From positions 1 through 36,332 of the forward strand of contig NCBV01000024.1 of NCBI GenBank assembly GCA_002279355.1: a DNA stretch of 36,332 bases. Direction: 5' to 3'. Under the pieces are notes generated by a model. The model was given only the letters and a program-made list of their open reading frames with translations. It was not told the DNA's origin and did not search any database. The position numbers and the translations under genes are program-made. Source of the stretch: Acidiphilium sp. 37-60-79. GTDB lineage: Bacteria; Pseudomonadota; Alphaproteobacteria; Acetobacterales; Acetobacteraceae. Shown here in pieces: positions 8,003 through 16,738 of the stretch. The stretch's first letter is position 1; each line of letters starts with the position of its first letter.

Positions 8003-10549
8003 ATGTCTGGATTCGCCCCGCGTGTGAAGGCGGTGCTCGGCCCCACCAATACGGGCAAGACGCATCTCGCGATCGAACGCCTGCTGGGCCACGCCTCCGG
8101 CATCATCGGCTTTCCGCTCCGCTTGCTCGCCCGTGAAAATTACGACCGCATGGTGGCTCGCAAGGGCGCACGCCACGTTGCCTTAATCACGGGTGAGGAA
8201 AAAATCGTCCCTCCCGACGCGCGCTGGTTTTCCTGCACCGTCGAAGCAATGCCGTTGGATCGCAAGGTCGAATTCCTCGCCGTCGATGAAATCCAGCTCT
8301 GCGCGGATCCTGATCGCGGTCACGTCTTTACCGATCGCCTGCTGCATGCCCGAGGCATGGTTGAAACCATGTTTCTGGGGTCCGAAACCATCCGCAAATT
8401 GCTCAAACGTCTGGTGCCCGAAGCCGAAATCGAAACCCGCCCGCGCCTGTCGCAGCTCACCTATGCCGGTCCGATGAAACTCTCGCGACTGCCCCCCCGC
8501 AGCGCCATCGTCGCGTTCTCGGCTGCCGAAGTCTACGCGATCGCCGAAGCCGTGCGCTCGCGTCGCGGCGGCTGTGCCGTCGTGATGGGGCGGCTCAGCC
8601 CACGTACCCGCAACGCCCAAGTTGCCCTTTATCAAGCCAAGGAAGTTGATTTCCTGGTCGCCACCGACGCGATCGGCATGGGCCTCAATATGGATGTCGA
8701 TCACGTGGCCTTTGCCGGGCTCAGCAAGTTCGATGGTCACCGCCCTCGCCCGCTCATGGCCGCCGAAATCGGGCAAATCGCCGGCCGCGCCGGGCGCGGC
8801 ATGCGCGATGGCAGTTTCGGCACCACCGGCCGCTGTGGCCTGTTGACCGACGATATCGTCAGAGCCGTTGAAAATCACAGTTTCGAGCCCATCGAACAGC
8901 TCGCATGGCGCAACGCCACGCTCGATTTTACCTCAATCGACTCGCTTCTGCTCAGCCTCGCAGCGGCGCCCGACCGTATCGGTTTGGCCCGTGGCAATGA
9001 TGCCTCCGACCAACAAACCCTCGCGACCCTCTCGGGAGATGCTGCCATTCGCGCCGCCACCCAAAGCCGCAGCGCCGTGCGACTGCTATGGGAGGTTTGC
9101 CAAATCCCCGATTTCCGCAAACTTGCGACCGACGCCCATGCGCGGCTCTGCGCACGTATCTTTTTGCTCCTGCGCGAGGCGGACCGCTTGCCGGAATCCT
9201 TCATCGCCGCCCAAATCGCCGGGCTTGGCCGCATCGATGGCGATATCGACACCTTGATGCAGCGCCTCGCAGAAGTTCGCATCTGGTCCTACATCGTCGC
9301 CCGCGCTGATTGGGTGACCAATGCATTGGTATGGCAAACCCGCGCCCGCGACGCCGAAGACCTGCTGTCCGATGCGCTGCATGAAAAATTGATGGCTCGT
9401 TTCGTCGATCGCCGGGCCGCCAAACTCACCCGCAGCCTCGCCGAGGGCGGCGATCCTGCGCTGTTTTCCGCCGTTACCCGCAATGGCGATGTCTTGGTGG
9501 AAGGGCACGCGGTAGGCCGAGTCGTCGGTCTCGGATTCGAACCCGAAGCGACCATCAGCGGCGCCGATGCCCGCCTTGTTTTGCGTGCCGCGCGCCGCGC
9601 ACTGATCGGTGAATTTCCACGCCGCGTCGCGATCATCAGCGCCGCCTCGGACGCTGATTTCTCGCTTCGCGATAACGGCGTTATCCTGTGGCTGGGAGCT
9701 GAAATCGCCCGGCTGCGCCGTGGCGCCACATTGCTGACACCTGCCATTGAGGTCATTGACTCAGAATTTCTCGATGGCGTGCGGCGTGAAGCTGTGCGTG
9801 CACGGCTAGCCCGATTCATATCGCACCATATCCAAACGGAACTCGCGCCGCTGTTCACCGCCGCAACGGACGCCGCCTGTTCCCCGCTGATGCGCGGCTT
9901 GATCCATCGGCTGATGGAGAGCGGGGGCGTCATTCCGCCAGAATCGCCGCCAACCGCGTGGCATCCGTCCGACACTAAACCCGCGGCACGGCGAGCAAGC
10001 GTGCTGCGTCACGGCCGATTTGCCATCTATTTGCCCGGTTTGCTGAAACCGGGACCGGCGCGCTTGCGCGCGTTGCTTTGGGTGCTCTGGCACCAGTTGC
10101 CCCCGCAAACCCTGCCAAATCCCGGCCTGATCGCCATTCCAACGCCTCAATGGCCACCCGGCTTCGCCGCTTCCCTCGGCTGGATCGAAGCAGGCAAAAA
10201 ATTGATCCGGCTCGACATTGCCGAACGCGCCGCCCCCCGGCTGCATAAAGCAGCGCGCGGCGCCGGTTTCGTTATGCCAACCGAGATCGCCAATCATCTC
10301 GGCCTCTCGATTGCCGATCTCCCAACCGCCCTGCCTGCATTCGGCTTTCGCTACCATGCTCCCGAAACTTTGGATCGCCCCCAATTTGGCCCTCCAACGC
10401 CCGCGCGGATCCGTCTCATCACCCAAAAACACCCAAGCCGCATCACATCGCGCCCCAAAAAAAAGGCTGAACCGCTCGAGCTGACCGCTCCGATCAATGC
10501 GGACCACCCATTCGCCGCCCTCGCGACGTGGCGGCGGGCTCATCATTAA
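8003..10549 (+). CDS. Suv3-like superfamily 2 DEAD/DExH-type RNA helicase
   Basis: This 848-residue helicase has two RecA-like domains: Walker [10 protein letters not shown] (13-21), motif II as DEIQ (95-98), motif V in [13 protein letters not shown] and motif [11 protein letters not shown] (258-266). The DEIQ box and GPTNTGKT loop are typical of the Suv3/mitochondrial RNA-helicase branch found in alphaproteobacteria, which is thought to act in RNA turnover; the exact bacterial substrate is unknown. The C-terminal 400 residues are alpha-helical, variable and end in a basic tail. Start choice is uncertain: TTG 7961, ATG 7973 and ATG 8003 are in frame. ATG 8003 is preferred because [17 protein letters not shown] follows directly, but none has a clear Shine-Dalgarno. 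It is followed 12 bases later by an S4-domain gene, a conserved alphaproteobacterial pairing. Confidence 0.9.
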   Translation: MSGFAPRVKAVLGPTNTGKTHLAIERLLGHASGIIGFPLRLLARENYDRMVARKGARHVALITGEEKIVPPDARWFSCTVEAMPLDRKVEFLAVDEIQLCADPDRGHVFTDRLLHARGMVETMFLGSETIRKLLKRLVPEAEIETRPRLSQLTYAGPMKLSRLPPRSAIVAFSAAEVYAIAEAVRSRRGGCAVVMGRLSPRTRNAQVALYQAKEVDFLVATDAIGMGLNMDVDHVAFAGLSKFDGHRPRPLMAAEIGQIAGRAGRGMRDGSFGTTGRCGLLTDDIVRAVENHSFEPIEQLAWRNATLDFTSIDSLLLSLAAAPDRIGLARGNDASDQQTLATLSGDAAIRAATQSRSAVRLLWEVCQIPDFRKLATDAHARLCARIFLLLREADRLPESFIAAQIAGLGRIDGDIDTLMQRLAEVRIWSYIVARADWVTNALVWQTRARDAEDLLSDALHEKLMARFVDRRAAKLTRSLAEGGDPALFSAVTRNGDVLVEGHAVGRVVGLGFEPEATISGADARLVLRAARRALIGEFPRRVAIISAASDADFSLRDNGVILWLGAEIARLRRGATLLTPAIEVIDSEFLDGVRREAVRARLARFISHHIQTELAPLFTAATDAACSPLMRGLIHRLMESGGVIPPESPPTAWHPSDTKPAARRASVLRHGRFAIYLPGLLKPGPARLRALLWVLWHQLPPQTLPNPGLIAIPTPQWPPGFAASLGWIEAGKKLIRLDIAERAAPRLHKAARGAGFVMPTEIANHLGLSIADLPTALPAFGFRYHAPETLDRPQFGPPTPARIRLITQKHPSRITSRPKKKAEPLELTAPINADHPFAALATWRRAHH

Positions 10550-10561
10550 TCGCGCTGCGCG

Positions 10562-10858
10562 ATGAGCGTGCCGCCCGATGCAACCATACCCAGCCAGCGC
10601 CTTGATCAATGGCTGGTCAATGCGCGCTTCGTGAAAACCCGTAGCCTCGCTGCCGCACTGGTGACGGCGGGAGCGATCCGGATCAACCGTCAAGCCACTG
10701 AAAAACCTCATGCCCGCTTGCGTCCCGGCGACATCCTCACCATCGCACCGCCCTATCCGCAGCACGCCCGCGTGCGCGTCATCGAAGTGCGGGCCATCAC
10801 CGCCAAGCGCGGCCCGGTGAGCGTCGCGCAAACCCTTTATACCGAACATGCAGAATAA
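10562..10858 (+). CDS. S4-domain RNA-binding protein (HslR/Hsp15-like)
   Basis: This 98-residue protein is built almost entirely of one S4 RNA-binding domain: QRLDQWLVNARFVKTRSLAA, then GAIRINRQ and RPGDILTI. These correspond to the Hsp15/HslR pattern. Hsp15 in E. coli recycles 50S subunits carrying stalled nascent chains; the same role here is inference. It starts with ATG 12 bases after the helicase stop and is probably co-transcribed with it. The C terminus is short and lacks the long basic tail of E. coli Hsp15. Confidence 0.87.
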   Translation: MSVPPDATIPSQRLDQWLVNARFVKTRSLAAALVTAGAIRINRQATEKPHARLRPGDILTIAPPYPQHARVRVIEVRAITAKRGPVSVAQTLYTEHAE

Positions 10859-10960
10859 CCCGCACATTCGCTGCTTGCGCGATTGGCAAGTCGGGGGCAT
10901 ATCCGCCTCAGCGTGTTCAGGGCCATTTTGTCGGCCGTAACTTACCTCTGGGAGTCTGCG

Positions 10961-11290
10961 ATGACCTATGTGGTCACCGAAAATTGCATCAAGTGCAAAT
11001 ATATGGATTGCGTTGAAGTCTGTCCGGTGGACTGTTTTTATGTCGGCGAAAATATGCTGGTGATCCATCCGGACGAATGCATCGATTGTGGCGTCTGCGA
11101 GCCAGAATGCCCGATTGAGGCGATTGTGCCGGATTCCGATAGTAAAGCCACCGCTTGGCTGGAAAAAAATCGCGAATTTTCGGCTCTCTGGCCCAATATT
11201 ACGCGCAAAGGCACTCCCCCGGCAGATGCGGATGACTGGAAGGACAAGGCCGGCAAAGCCGATTTGTTCTCGCCAGAACCGGGCACTTAG
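10961..11290 (+). CDS. fdxA: Seven-iron ferredoxin FdxA
   Basis: This 109-residue soluble electron carrier holds one 3Fe-4S and one 4Fe-4S cluster. Cysteines are at C9, C17 and C21-P (cluster I pattern C-x7-C-x3-CP) and C40-x2-C43-x2-C46-x3-C50-P (cluster II). The sequence [22 protein letters not shown] is almost invariant in proteobacterial FdxA. An open frame extends upstream, but ATG 10961 is preceded by GGGAG at 10950-10954 and matches the family start. It lies between the S4 gene and a CarD-type gene, as in many alphaproteobacteria. Confidence 0.96.
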   Translation: MTYVVTENCIKCKYMDCVEVCPVDCFYVGENMLVIHPDECIDCGVCEPECPIEAIVPDSDSKATAWLEKNREFSALWPNITRKGTPPADADDWKDKAGKADLFSPEPGT

Positions 11291-11319
11291 CCGCCGCCGG
11301 GCGGCTCGGTTCACCCGAG
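11289..11319 (+). terminator. Two adjacent hairpins after fdxA, possible attenuating terminator
   Basis: AGCCGCC-gccg-GGCGGCT (11289-11306) is a perfect 7-bp GC-rich stem that overlaps the fdxA stop codon. It is directly followed by CTCGG-ttcac-CCGAG (11305-11319), a perfect 5-bp stem; the two share bases and are mutually exclusive at the junction. Only a weak T run follows (ggtttctg), so this is at best a leaky intrinsic terminator or an mRNA-stabilising structure between fdxA and carD. Confidence 0.4.
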
Positions 11320-11405
11320 AGGGTTTCTGTGATATGATCCTGCGGTAAGTTTCAGATAATCCGGTTTTCTCCACCGCGATTGTCCCTTTTCCCGGAGGTG
11401 CGCAG

Positions 11406-12323
11406 ATGACAGAACCAGATATCGAGGTGCCAGTCTCGGACGGAGCCCGTTCCGACCCGACGCAACTATCGGCGCGCAAAGTCCGACCGTCCCGATCAAA
11501 AGCCGCGCTGGCCGCCCGAGCTGCTGAAAAAGCCAACGCGGCCCCTGCTACCGAACCCGCTCCGAAGCCAGCCAAATCCGTCAAATCAAAACCGGCCATC
11601 GCGACTTCATCGACTGCATCCCCAAAAGGCCCCCCTACCCCCATGCCCAGCCGCTCAAACGCCGCCATTAAGCCTGAATCTACAGAGACCTTGGAAGCCC
11701 CAGCACCTGCCGCCGCGCCTGCGAACACGGTCACGGCGGCTGACACAGCGCCGAGCCAAGCCGAACTTGCCGAACGATCGTCCATTCCCCCGCCCGGGCC
11801 CCGCCCGGTCTTACCGCAACGCGCGATCGCGAAAGCCGAAAATTTCAAAGAGGGCGACTTCGTGGTGTATCCAACCCATGGCGTCGGCAAAGTCGAGCGT
11901 ATCGCGCCCGAAGAAATTGCAGGCCATAAGCTCGATTTGATCCATATCACTTTCGATGAAAACCGCATGACCCTGCGCGTGCCGGTCAACAAGGCTCGAA
12001 CCGCTGGCCTCCGCAAACTCGCCAGCCGCAAACAATTTGACGAGGTTTTAGTGACCCTCAAAGGCCGGGCGCGGATCAAGCGCACCATGTGGTCACGCCG
12101 CGCCCAGGAGTATGAGGCAAAAATCAACTCGGGCGACCCAATGGCGATTGCCGAAGTGGTGCGCGACCTGCACCGCAACGCCGGTCAACCCGATCAAAGC
12201 TTCTCCGAACGACAGATTTTTGAAGCCGCCCTCGAGCGCCTCGCGGCCGAATATGCTGCATTAGAATCTCTCACTAAACTTGAAGCCATCGATAAATTGC
12301 TGATCTTTCTTAAAACCGAGTAA
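11406..12323 (+). CDS. CarD-family RNA polymerase-binding transcription regulator with long disordered N-terminus
   Basis: In this 305-residue protein, residues from about 147 to the end form a CarD/CdnL domain: FKEGDFVVYPTHGVGKVERI (the Tudor-like RNAP-interaction module) followed by the helical DNA-contacting part with KRTMWSRRAQEYEAKINSGD and LTKLEAID. CarD stabilises open promoter complexes, notably at ribosomal and stress genes. Residues 1-145 are an Ala/Pro/Lys/Ser-rich, apparently disordered extension with several KPAKS/KSKPA-like basic motifs. Such extensions occur in alphaproteobacterial members but vary greatly. A strong ribosome-binding site (GGAGGTG) precedes ATG 11406. It follows fdxA by 115 bases. 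Confidence 0.92.
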   Translation: MTEPDIEVPVSDGARSDPTQLSARKVRPSRSKAALAARAAEKANAAPATEPAPKPAKSVKSKPAIATSSTASPKGPPTPMPSRSNAAIKPESTETLEAPAPAAAPANTVTAADTAPSQAELAERSSIPPPGPRPVLPQRAIAKAENFKEGDFVVYPTHGVGKVERIAPEEIAGHKLDLIHITFDENRMTLRVPVNKARTAGLRKLASRKQFDEVLVTLKGRARIKRTMWSRRAQEYEAKINSGDPMAIAEVVRDLHRNAGQPDQSFSERQIFEAALERLAAEYAALESLTKLEAIDKLLIFLKTE

Positions 12324-12407
12324 ACAAATTTGCGCGGACTGATCATCTGCAAAAATATTTTTCCTCGCACCATCGCATTGACGGATTGTTAATCAATTCG
12401 TCCTAAC

Positions 12408-12437
12408 TCATGATGAACAGCGCGGAGTTCATCATGA
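12408..12437 (+). promoter_or_regulatory. 11-bp perfect inverted repeat enclosing the flgB ribosome-binding site and start codon
   Basis: TCATGATGAAC (12408-12418) and GTTCATCATGA (12427-12437) are exact reverse complements separated by the 8-base loop agcgcgga. In the mRNA this would form an 11-bp stem whose loop holds most of the Shine-Dalgarno (CGGAG, 12423-12427) and whose 3' arm contains the probable flgB start codon ATG 12434-12436. Two further in-frame ATGs (12410, 12413) sit in the 5' arm. As DNA it could equally be an operator for a dimeric regulator. It heads the flagellar cluster, so a role in its control is plausible. Confidence 0.55.
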
Positions 12438-12814
12438 CTAACACCTTACTTGACCTATCAGTGCAAAAATTGGGCTATCTGAACGCTGCTCAACGGATGC
12501 TATCGCAAAACCTCGCCAATTTGGACACGCCGGGCTACACCCCGTCTCAGCCGGTTCCCTTCAGCGCAACCATCAACAATCTCAGCACACTCAAACTCGC
12601 GACGCCCAACAAAGGTGATCTCCAGGCGCTCAACGGCCCCCACTCACCGGCCACACTCGCCCGCGTCGCGGCACGCGCGCCGGATGGGAACGCAGTTCCG
12701 CTCGATCAGCAACTGGCGGCCATGGCCCATGTGCAGCTTAACCAAGAATATGCGGTCAATCTTTATAAATCCTATCTCGGTATGTTTCGCTCGGCCCTTG
12801 GCGCCACGCTGTAA
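12434..12814 (+). CDS. flgB: Flagellar basal-body rod protein FlgB
   Basis: This 126-residue proximal rod subunit is exported by the flagellar type III apparatus. The N-terminal block LGYLNAAQRMLSQNLANLDTPGYTP is the conserved rod/hook amphipathic signature, and the C-terminal part (LAAMAHVQLNQEYAVNLYKSYLGMFRSALG) forms the matching coiled-coil helix. Start ATG 12434 is preferred because GGAG lies 8 bases upstream; the longer frame from 12410 would add MNSAEFI-like residues not typical of FlgB. It is the first gene of flgB-flgC-fliE-fliQ-fliR-flhB, all on the plus strand with short spacing or overlaps. Confidence 0.93.
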   Translation: MTNTLLDLSVQKLGYLNAAQRMLSQNLANLDTPGYTPSQPVPFSATINNLSTLKLATPNKGDLQALNGPHSPATLARVAARAPDGNAVPLDQQLAAMAHVQLNQEYAVNLYKSYLGMFRSALGATL

Positions 12815-12879
12815 CGCCGCATCGTAATCACCCCTGAAGTCCGGCAAAAATTTGCCTTAGCCTCCTAAAGAGAGAAACC

Positions 12880-13284
12880 ATGAATTTTGGAACAACGTTG
12901 AATATCTCCGCCGCAGGGCTCGCTGCCGAAGGCACCCGGTTGCAAATCATCGCCCAAAATCTTGCTAATGTGCAAAGCACCGGATCCAGTCCCGGCAGCA
13001 CCCCTTATCGCCGACAAACAGTAAGCTTCGCCGATCGCATGAGTAGCGCTACCGGGGTCAAAATGGTCAAGGTAAGCCAGATCGGCCAAGATCAAGCGCC
13101 CTTCCCGCTGAAATACGATCCGTCAAACCCGGCGGCCAATAAGCAGGGCTACGTCAAAATGCCCAACGTAAATAGTTTTGTTGAATTGATGGATATGCAG
13201 CAAGCCCAGCGCGCTTATAACGCGGATCTTGCCGCAATGAACGCCTCACGCAGTATGCTCTCACGCACGTTGGGACTCCTATAA
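12880..13284 (+). CDS. flgC: Flagellar basal-body rod protein FlgC
   Basis: This 134-residue proximal rod protein has the N-terminal motif GTTLNISAAGLAAEGTRLQI-IAQNLANVQS. Its C-terminal helix contains VELMDMQQAQRAYNADLAAM and SRSMLSRTLGLL, both diagnostic of FlgC. A ribosome-binding site (AAGAGAGAAA) precedes the ATG at 12880. Its TAA shares one base with the ATG of fliE, so the two are translationally coupled. Confidence 0.95.
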   Translation: MNFGTTLNISAAGLAAEGTRLQIIAQNLANVQSTGSSPGSTPYRRQTVSFADRMSSATGVKMVKVSQIGQDQAPFPLKYDPSNPAANKQGYVKMPNVNSFVELMDMQQAQRAYNADLAAMNASRSMLSRTLGLL

Positions 13285-13589
13285 TGGCTCTGCTCCCCGT
13301 TAGCCTGTCAGGTGCTTCGCCGTCCCTATTCACTCTTGGTCAGAGCAGCGCAACCAGCTTCATCCAGACCAATACGAATTTTGGTCATTATGTCAGTGAC
13401 ATGATTAGCCAGACGGTGCATCAGAGTAGTGCCGCCGAATCCACCGCCACGGCGGCGCTCACCGGCAGTGGCAATCTGACCGGGGCCGTTACCGCCGTCG
13501 CCCAAGCGCAACTCGCCTTGCAAACCAGCGTCGCCATCCGCGATCGGGTGATTTCGGCCTATCAATCCATCATGAATATGCCGATCTAA
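13284..13589 (+). CDS. fliE: Flagellar hook-basal body complex protein FliE
   Basis: This 101-residue adaptor joins the MS ring/export gate to the proximal rod. The C-terminal half (TAVAQAQLALQTSVAIRDR then VISAYQSIMNMPI) matches the conserved FliE end. The N-terminal half is Ser/Thr-rich and variable, as usual. Its start overlaps the flgC stop (TAATG) and its stop is 5 bases before the fliQ start. Confidence 0.92.
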   Translation: MALLPVSLSGASPSLFTLGQSSATSFIQTNTNFGHYVSDMISQTVHQSSAAESTATAALTGSGNLTGAVTAVAQAQLALQTSVAIRDRVISAYQSIMNMPI

Positions 13590-13594
13590 CCGCC

Positions 13595-13855
13595 ATGATC
13601 GCGCAAACCCTTCATCAAGCAATCATGCTCGCCGTGCATCTCGCTGCACCCCCGCTCTTGGCGGCCCTCGGTGTTGGCGTGCTCATTTCATTGATCCAGG
13701 CTGTCACCCAAATCAACGAAACCAGCCTATCATTCCTACCTAAGATCGCCGCCGTATTGGCCGCCTTGCTCATCACCGCCGGCACGGCGCAGCGCCTACT
13801 GACCGTGTTTTCGCACCACATTTTCGCGGCCATGATCACCGTCGGCGGATCATGA
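13595..13855 (+). CDS. fliQ: Flagellar export gate protein FliQ
   Basis: This 86-residue protein has two long hydrophobic helices separated by a conserved turn, LISLIQAVTQINETSLSFLPKI, the FliQ/SctS signature. In the type III export gate FliQ surrounds the FliP5-FliR1 core. fliP is not in this cluster, so it must be encoded elsewhere. The stop overlaps the fliR start by 4 bases (ATGA). Confidence 0.95.
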   Translation: MIAQTLHQAIMLAVHLAAPPLLAALGVGVLISLIQAVTQINETSLSFLPKIAAVLAALLITAGTAQRLLTVFSHHIFAAMITVGGS

Positions 13856-14634
13856 GCCCATTCAGCATGGATGCGTATGGCTTCACCCTGGTGCTCGCCA
13901 GGGTTAGCGCGGCCGTCATGCTCATGCCCGGCTTTGGCGAAGCACCGATACCGCCCATGGTGCGGGTCGGCCTATCCCTCGCCCTCTGCGCCGTGCTGTG
14001 GCCAATGGTCGCCTCAACATTGCCGCCACCGAGCACGAACGAGATTGCTACAGCATTCCTAATCGCTAAAGAATCACTCATCGGTGGTGCAATCGGTTGG
14101 ATCGCCCGCACCCTGGTGCTCGCTTTGCCCATGGCCGGTCAGTTCATCTCCTACCAGATCGGCCTTTCCAGCTTACTCCTACCCGACAGCGCAATCGGCG
14201 CCCAGTCGACGGTGCTGGCGGACGGCTTCAACATTGCCATTCCCGCGCTGGTCCTCAGCAGTCCGTTGTTTGTGTTGCCGTTGCGCGCCCTGGTTCACTC
14301 CTATACCGCCTTCCCACCAGGATTATCTGCACAAGTCCTCAACGGCGGGCTGCACATCTCCGCAGGTGCAACCTTGCACATCATTGTCTCCTGCGTGCGA
14401 CAGAGTTTCGCCATGGCTGTCGGCCTTGCCGCCCCGTTCTTGATCATCGGGCTGATCCTGCAAGCCGGTCTGGGCCTAATGGCCCGCGCGGCGCCGCAAC
14501 TGCAAGTATTTTACCTCGCTGCCCCGCTACAAATCCTCGCGGGCCTCGCCCTCGTCGCCCTCACCGCCACCATGCTTTTTTCCACATGGGAACACGGGGT
14601 GACGACGCTGTTTCGCACCGGGCTAGGCTGGTAA
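13852..14634 (+). CDS. fliR: Flagellar export gate protein FliR
   Basis: This 260-residue membrane protein of the FliR/SctT family shows VLARVSAAVMLMPGFGEAPI near the N terminus and GQFISYQIGLSSLLLPDSAIG in the middle, followed by several further helices. FliR is the single-copy component that completes the FliP/FliR gate and contacts FlhB. It overlaps fliQ by four bases and is followed by flhB after 6 bases, so the export-gate proteins are co-expressed. Confidence 0.94.
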   Translation: MSPFSMDAYGFTLVLARVSAAVMLMPGFGEAPIPPMVRVGLSLALCAVLWPMVASTLPPPSTNEIATAFLIAKESLIGGAIGWIARTLVLALPMAGQFISYQIGLSSLLLPDSAIGAQSTVLADGFNIAIPALVLSSPLFVLPLRALVHSYTAFPPGLSAQVLNGGLHISAGATLHIIVSCVRQSFAMAVGLAAPFLIIGLILQAGLGLMARAAPQLQVFYLAAPLQILAGLALVALTATMLFSTWEHGVTTLFRTGLGW

Positions 14635-14640
14635 GCAGCC

Positions 14641-15723
14641 ATGGCGGAGGGCGACAACGACGCAAAAACCGAAGCAGCCACGCCAGCCCGACTGTTCAAA
14701 GCGATCGACCACGGCGAAATGCCGATGGCGCGCGAACTTTCCGGCGCGCTGGGTCTTCTCGCGGTTATCGGCTTGCTCACCGGCCTCGGCCCCCAGCTAA
14801 TCAATCAGCTCATCATCGCACTCGCCCGCATTATTGCCGGGGCTGGCGCGCCCGGTGGTTTCCATCATGCCCTAATGGTCATTAGCGCTGCGTCTCTCCC
14901 GCCCTTGCACATTATCGGCCTTATCGGCGCCACTGTCATTGTCGCCAGCCTCATCGGCACTATGGCCCAGACGGGTTTTCGTCCGCGCTTGCAAGCACCG
15001 CGCCTGCATTTTGCCATGCTGTCACCAATGGCGGGTTTGGGCCGATTATTGAGCACCAACCATCTGATCGATACGCTGCGTTCCATCGTCAAGCTCGTCA
15101 TTGTCGGCATCGCTGTTGCCCTTATTGTCAAAGCCCAGCTACCCGCCTTGATCGGCACCATTGGCTCTCATCCCTCCGGCATTGCCCTCTGGGTGGGCAA
15201 CACCCTACTCGCCGTTGCCAGCGCGGTAGCGCTGGGTAATCTGATGATCGCGGGGGCAGATCTCGCTTGGACCCGGTTTCGTTTCCAGTCGCAAATCAAA
15301 ATGACTCATACCGAAATTCGTGATGAATCCCGTGAGACCGATGGGAATCCAGAAATCAAAGCTCGGCTGCGCGCCTTGCGCGCTGCGCGAGCCAAACAAA
15401 CGCTCAGCATTGCTCTCGCCCGCGCCAGCGTGGTCGTTACCAACCCCACACATTACGCCGTCGCCCTTGAATATAATCGCGGCGATCAATCTGCGCCACG
15501 CATCGTCGCCAAAGGCAGAGACCGAATGGCGGCGCGTATCCGCGAACTGGCCCGCGAATTATCGATCCCCGTCGTCGCCAATCCGCCGCTGGCGCGCGCA
15601 CTCTATAAGGTCGCCCTCGAAGCGGAAGTTCCGGCCGAACACTTCAAAATCGTCGCGGAAATCATTGCCTATGTCTGGCGTTTGGCCGAACGGATGCAGC
15701 CGACGAGCGAGCAGGATCGCTGA
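14641..15723 (+). CDS. flhB: Flagellar export switch protein FlhB
   Basis: This 360-residue protein switches substrate specificity of the flagellar export apparatus from rod/hook to filament proteins. It opens with EGDNDAKTEAATPARLFKA (family: KTEkATPkkl..) and continues with four transmembrane segments up to about residue 210. The cytoplasmic domain carries the autocleavage site N268-P269-T270-H271 in VVVTNPTHYAVAL. The cytoplasmic tail is of normal length. It is the last flagellar gene of the cluster; other parts of the flagellum must lie elsewhere. Confidence 0.96.
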   Translation: MAEGDNDAKTEAATPARLFKAIDHGEMPMARELSGALGLLAVIGLLTGLGPQLINQLIIALARIIAGAGAPGGFHHALMVISAASLPPLHIIGLIGATVIVASLIGTMAQTGFRPRLQAPRLHFAMLSPMAGLGRLLSTNHLIDTLRSIVKLVIVGIAVALIVKAQLPALIGTIGSHPSGIALWVGNTLLAVASAVALGNLMIAGADLAWTRFRFQSQIKMTHTEIRDESRETDGNPEIKARLRALRAARAKQTLSIALARASVVVTNPTHYAVALEYNRGDQSAPRIVAKGRDRMAARIRELARELSIPVVANPPLARALYKVALEAEVPAEHFKIVAEIIAYVWRLAERMQPTSEQDR

Positions 15724-15820
15724 CCTGCATGCCACTGTGACGTCAATTCTTGCGCGCCAACGCGCGAGGCGCCACATTTCATCGAACACCCGATCAGCTG
15801 AAATCAAAAGGAGCGAAACG

Positions 15821-16738
15821 ATGAATTACCGGGTCAAAGGCGTCTTCGCGGCGGTCGCCACCCCGCTCACCCCGGACCTTGCTGTCGATATGCCGTGCCT
15901 AATCGCTCAGTGCCAACGCTTGCTCGATCAAGGTTGTCATGGCCTCGCGCTGCTCGGCAGCACTGGCGAAGCAACCTCATTTGCCCAGTCCGAGCGTAAA
16001 GCTATTCTGGAAGCCGTGCTCGCTGCGGGCATCGCGCCCCAACAAATCCTGCTCGGCACCGGCCTACCCGCCATCGGCGATACCATCGACCTTACCCGCC
16101 ACGCACTCAAGCTAGGCGTCACCGATTTTCTGGTCTTGCCGCCCTTCTACTACAAAAATCTGAGCGATGACGGCCTCGTTGCCAGCTATCGTCACCTGAT
16201 CGACAGCGTGGCGGACCCGCGCCTCGCGTTGTTACTCTATCATTTTCCGCAATTCTCGGGCATCCCGATCACACATGCCAGCATCGAACAGCTTCGCCGA
16301 CATCATCCAGAGAATGTCGTCGGACTCAAAGACTCGTCTGGTCAACACGATTCAGGGCTCGCCTTCATCACCAAGCACCCAGGCTTTGGTGTTCTCGCCG
16401 GCGCCGACCCACTCATGCTCCCATTTTTGCGCGCAGGTGGTGCCGGTGCGATCACCGGCCTCGCGAATATCGCAAGCGCCAGCCTGCGGATCATTTTCGA
16501 CCATGCGACAAAACCCGAATCCGCTGAACAGGTTCAAGCCGCGCAAGACTATCTAGAAGCCCTACGCGCCCTCAGTGCGGCCTACCCCCCGATGGCAGCG
16601 ATCAAAACCATCACCGCAGCCCTGCTGAACGACGCGACATGGCGCCGGATGCGCCCGCCGCTCACCGCTCTGAACGATGCGGATTATCGCATCATCACGC
16701 AAAAACTGGCGGAATTACTAACCAGCTCCGTCCGATGA
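15821..16738 (+). CDS. DapA/N-acetylneuraminate lyase-family aldolase
   Basis: This 305-residue class I aldolase is a TIM barrel. The Schiff-base lysine is K170 in VVGLKDSSG and the catalytic tyrosine is Y140 in LLLYHFPQF. The substrate carboxylate loop reads GSTGE instead of the GTTGE of true DapA, and the DapA-typical YNVPxRT after the Tyr is replaced by YHFPQFSG. It is therefore probably a 2-oxo-acid aldolase/dehydratase (for example of the KDG or KDG-derivative type) rather than lysine-pathway DapA; the substrate cannot be read from sequence. AAAGGAGCG precedes ATG 15821, while a longer open frame upstream overlaps flhB and is spurious. Its 3' end overlaps the convergent HdeD-family gene by 21 bases. 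Confidence 0.88.
   Translation: MNYRVKGVFAAVATPLTPDLAVDMPCLIAQCQRLLDQGCHGLALLGSTGEATSFAQSERKAILEAVLAAGIAPQQILLGTGLPAIGDTIDLTRHALKLGVTDFLVLPPFYYKNLSDDGLVASYRHLIDSVADPRLALLLYHFPQFSGIPITHASIEQLRRHHPENVVGLKDSSGQHDSGLAFITKHPGFGVLAGADPLMLPFLRAGGAGAITGLANIASASLRIIFDHATKPESAEQVQAAQDYLEALRALSAAYPPMAAIKTITAALLNDATWRRMRPPLTALNDADYRIITQKLAELLTSSVR

Noticed and set aside
7910-8176. N-terminal extension of HtpG by 89 codons
   Set aside because: It runs antisense into the helicase gene and is unlike Hsp90; ATG 7909 has a GGAG site and the normal N terminus.
9806-12178. 790-codon minus-strand frame opposite the helicase, S4, fdxA and carD genes
   Set aside because: Spans four well-identified plus-strand genes and shows no recognisable protein; an artefact of GC-rich codon use.
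15320-15820. Long upstream extension of the DapA-family aldolase
   Set aside because: It overlaps flhB in another frame and has no similarity to the family; ATG 15821 has a good AAGGAG site.
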